Shown: piece after piece, positions 5,986 to 5,987 of the stretch
Position numbering within the stretch: position 1 is the stretch's first letter
Layout: the number at the start of each line of letters is the position of its first letter
Assembly: GCA_020630045.1 (NCBI GenBank)
Contig: JAHDCE010000295.1
Span: forward strand, 1-5,987
Direction: 5' to 3'
Length of the DNA: 5,987 bases
Source of the DNA: Saprospiraceae bacterium
GTDB lineage: Bacteria > Bacteroidota > Bacteroidia > Chitinophagales > Saprospiraceae
Notes under the pieces: generated by a model
Database searches by the model: none
What the model was told of the DNA's origin: nothing
What the model saw: only the letters and a program-made list of their open reading frames with translations
Program-made: the position numbers and the translations under genes

Positions 5986-5987
5986 GC

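Overview
The window most likely comes from a member of the Bacteroidota (Cytophaga/Saprospira-like rather than enteric Bacteroides, though this finer placement is a guess). The reasons are a very large outer-membrane protein joining a TolB-like propeller to an Omp85-type barrel, a lipoprotein with leucine-rich repeats, start codons without Shine-Dalgarno sequences, and a minus-strand TAnnTTTG motif of the Bacteroidota promoter type. There are no rRNA or tRNA genes, no CRISPR array and no transposase gene.

Layout. Positions 2-94 may hold the last 30 codons of a rightward gene that begins outside the window. Positions 95-497 hold no convincing gene. They contain a 158-bp almost fully palindromic element with terminal inverted repeats and a possible TAA target duplication (113-270, MITE-like), two overlapping small palindromes, and a candidate leftward promoter motif. 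Positions 498-4136 encode a 1212-residue secreted protein: signal peptide, degenerate peptidase-MA-like domain, beta-propeller, acidic linker and C-terminal Omp85-like barrel. Eleven bases later a five-helix membrane protein of unknown function begins (4148-4678), probably on the same transcript. Positions 4679-4878 are a cluster of REP-like repeats with small GC-rich hairpins. A 305-residue lipoprotein with leucine-rich repeats follows (4879-5796). Its reading frame stays open leftward through the repeats, so an automatic start call at 4744 would add 45 spurious residues. Positions 5797-5987 hold a second long palindromic element (5837-5926) and a terminator-like hairpin (5938-5985).

How the genes fit together. 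All three complete genes are on the plus strand and all encode envelope proteins: outer-membrane barrel, inner-membrane protein and lipoprotein. The first two look transcriptionally linked. The lipoprotein is separated from them by the repeat cluster and may be expressed independently. No pathway can be assigned. The best candidate for uncharacterised biology is the large propeller-barrel fusion, followed by the palindromic elements around and between the genes.
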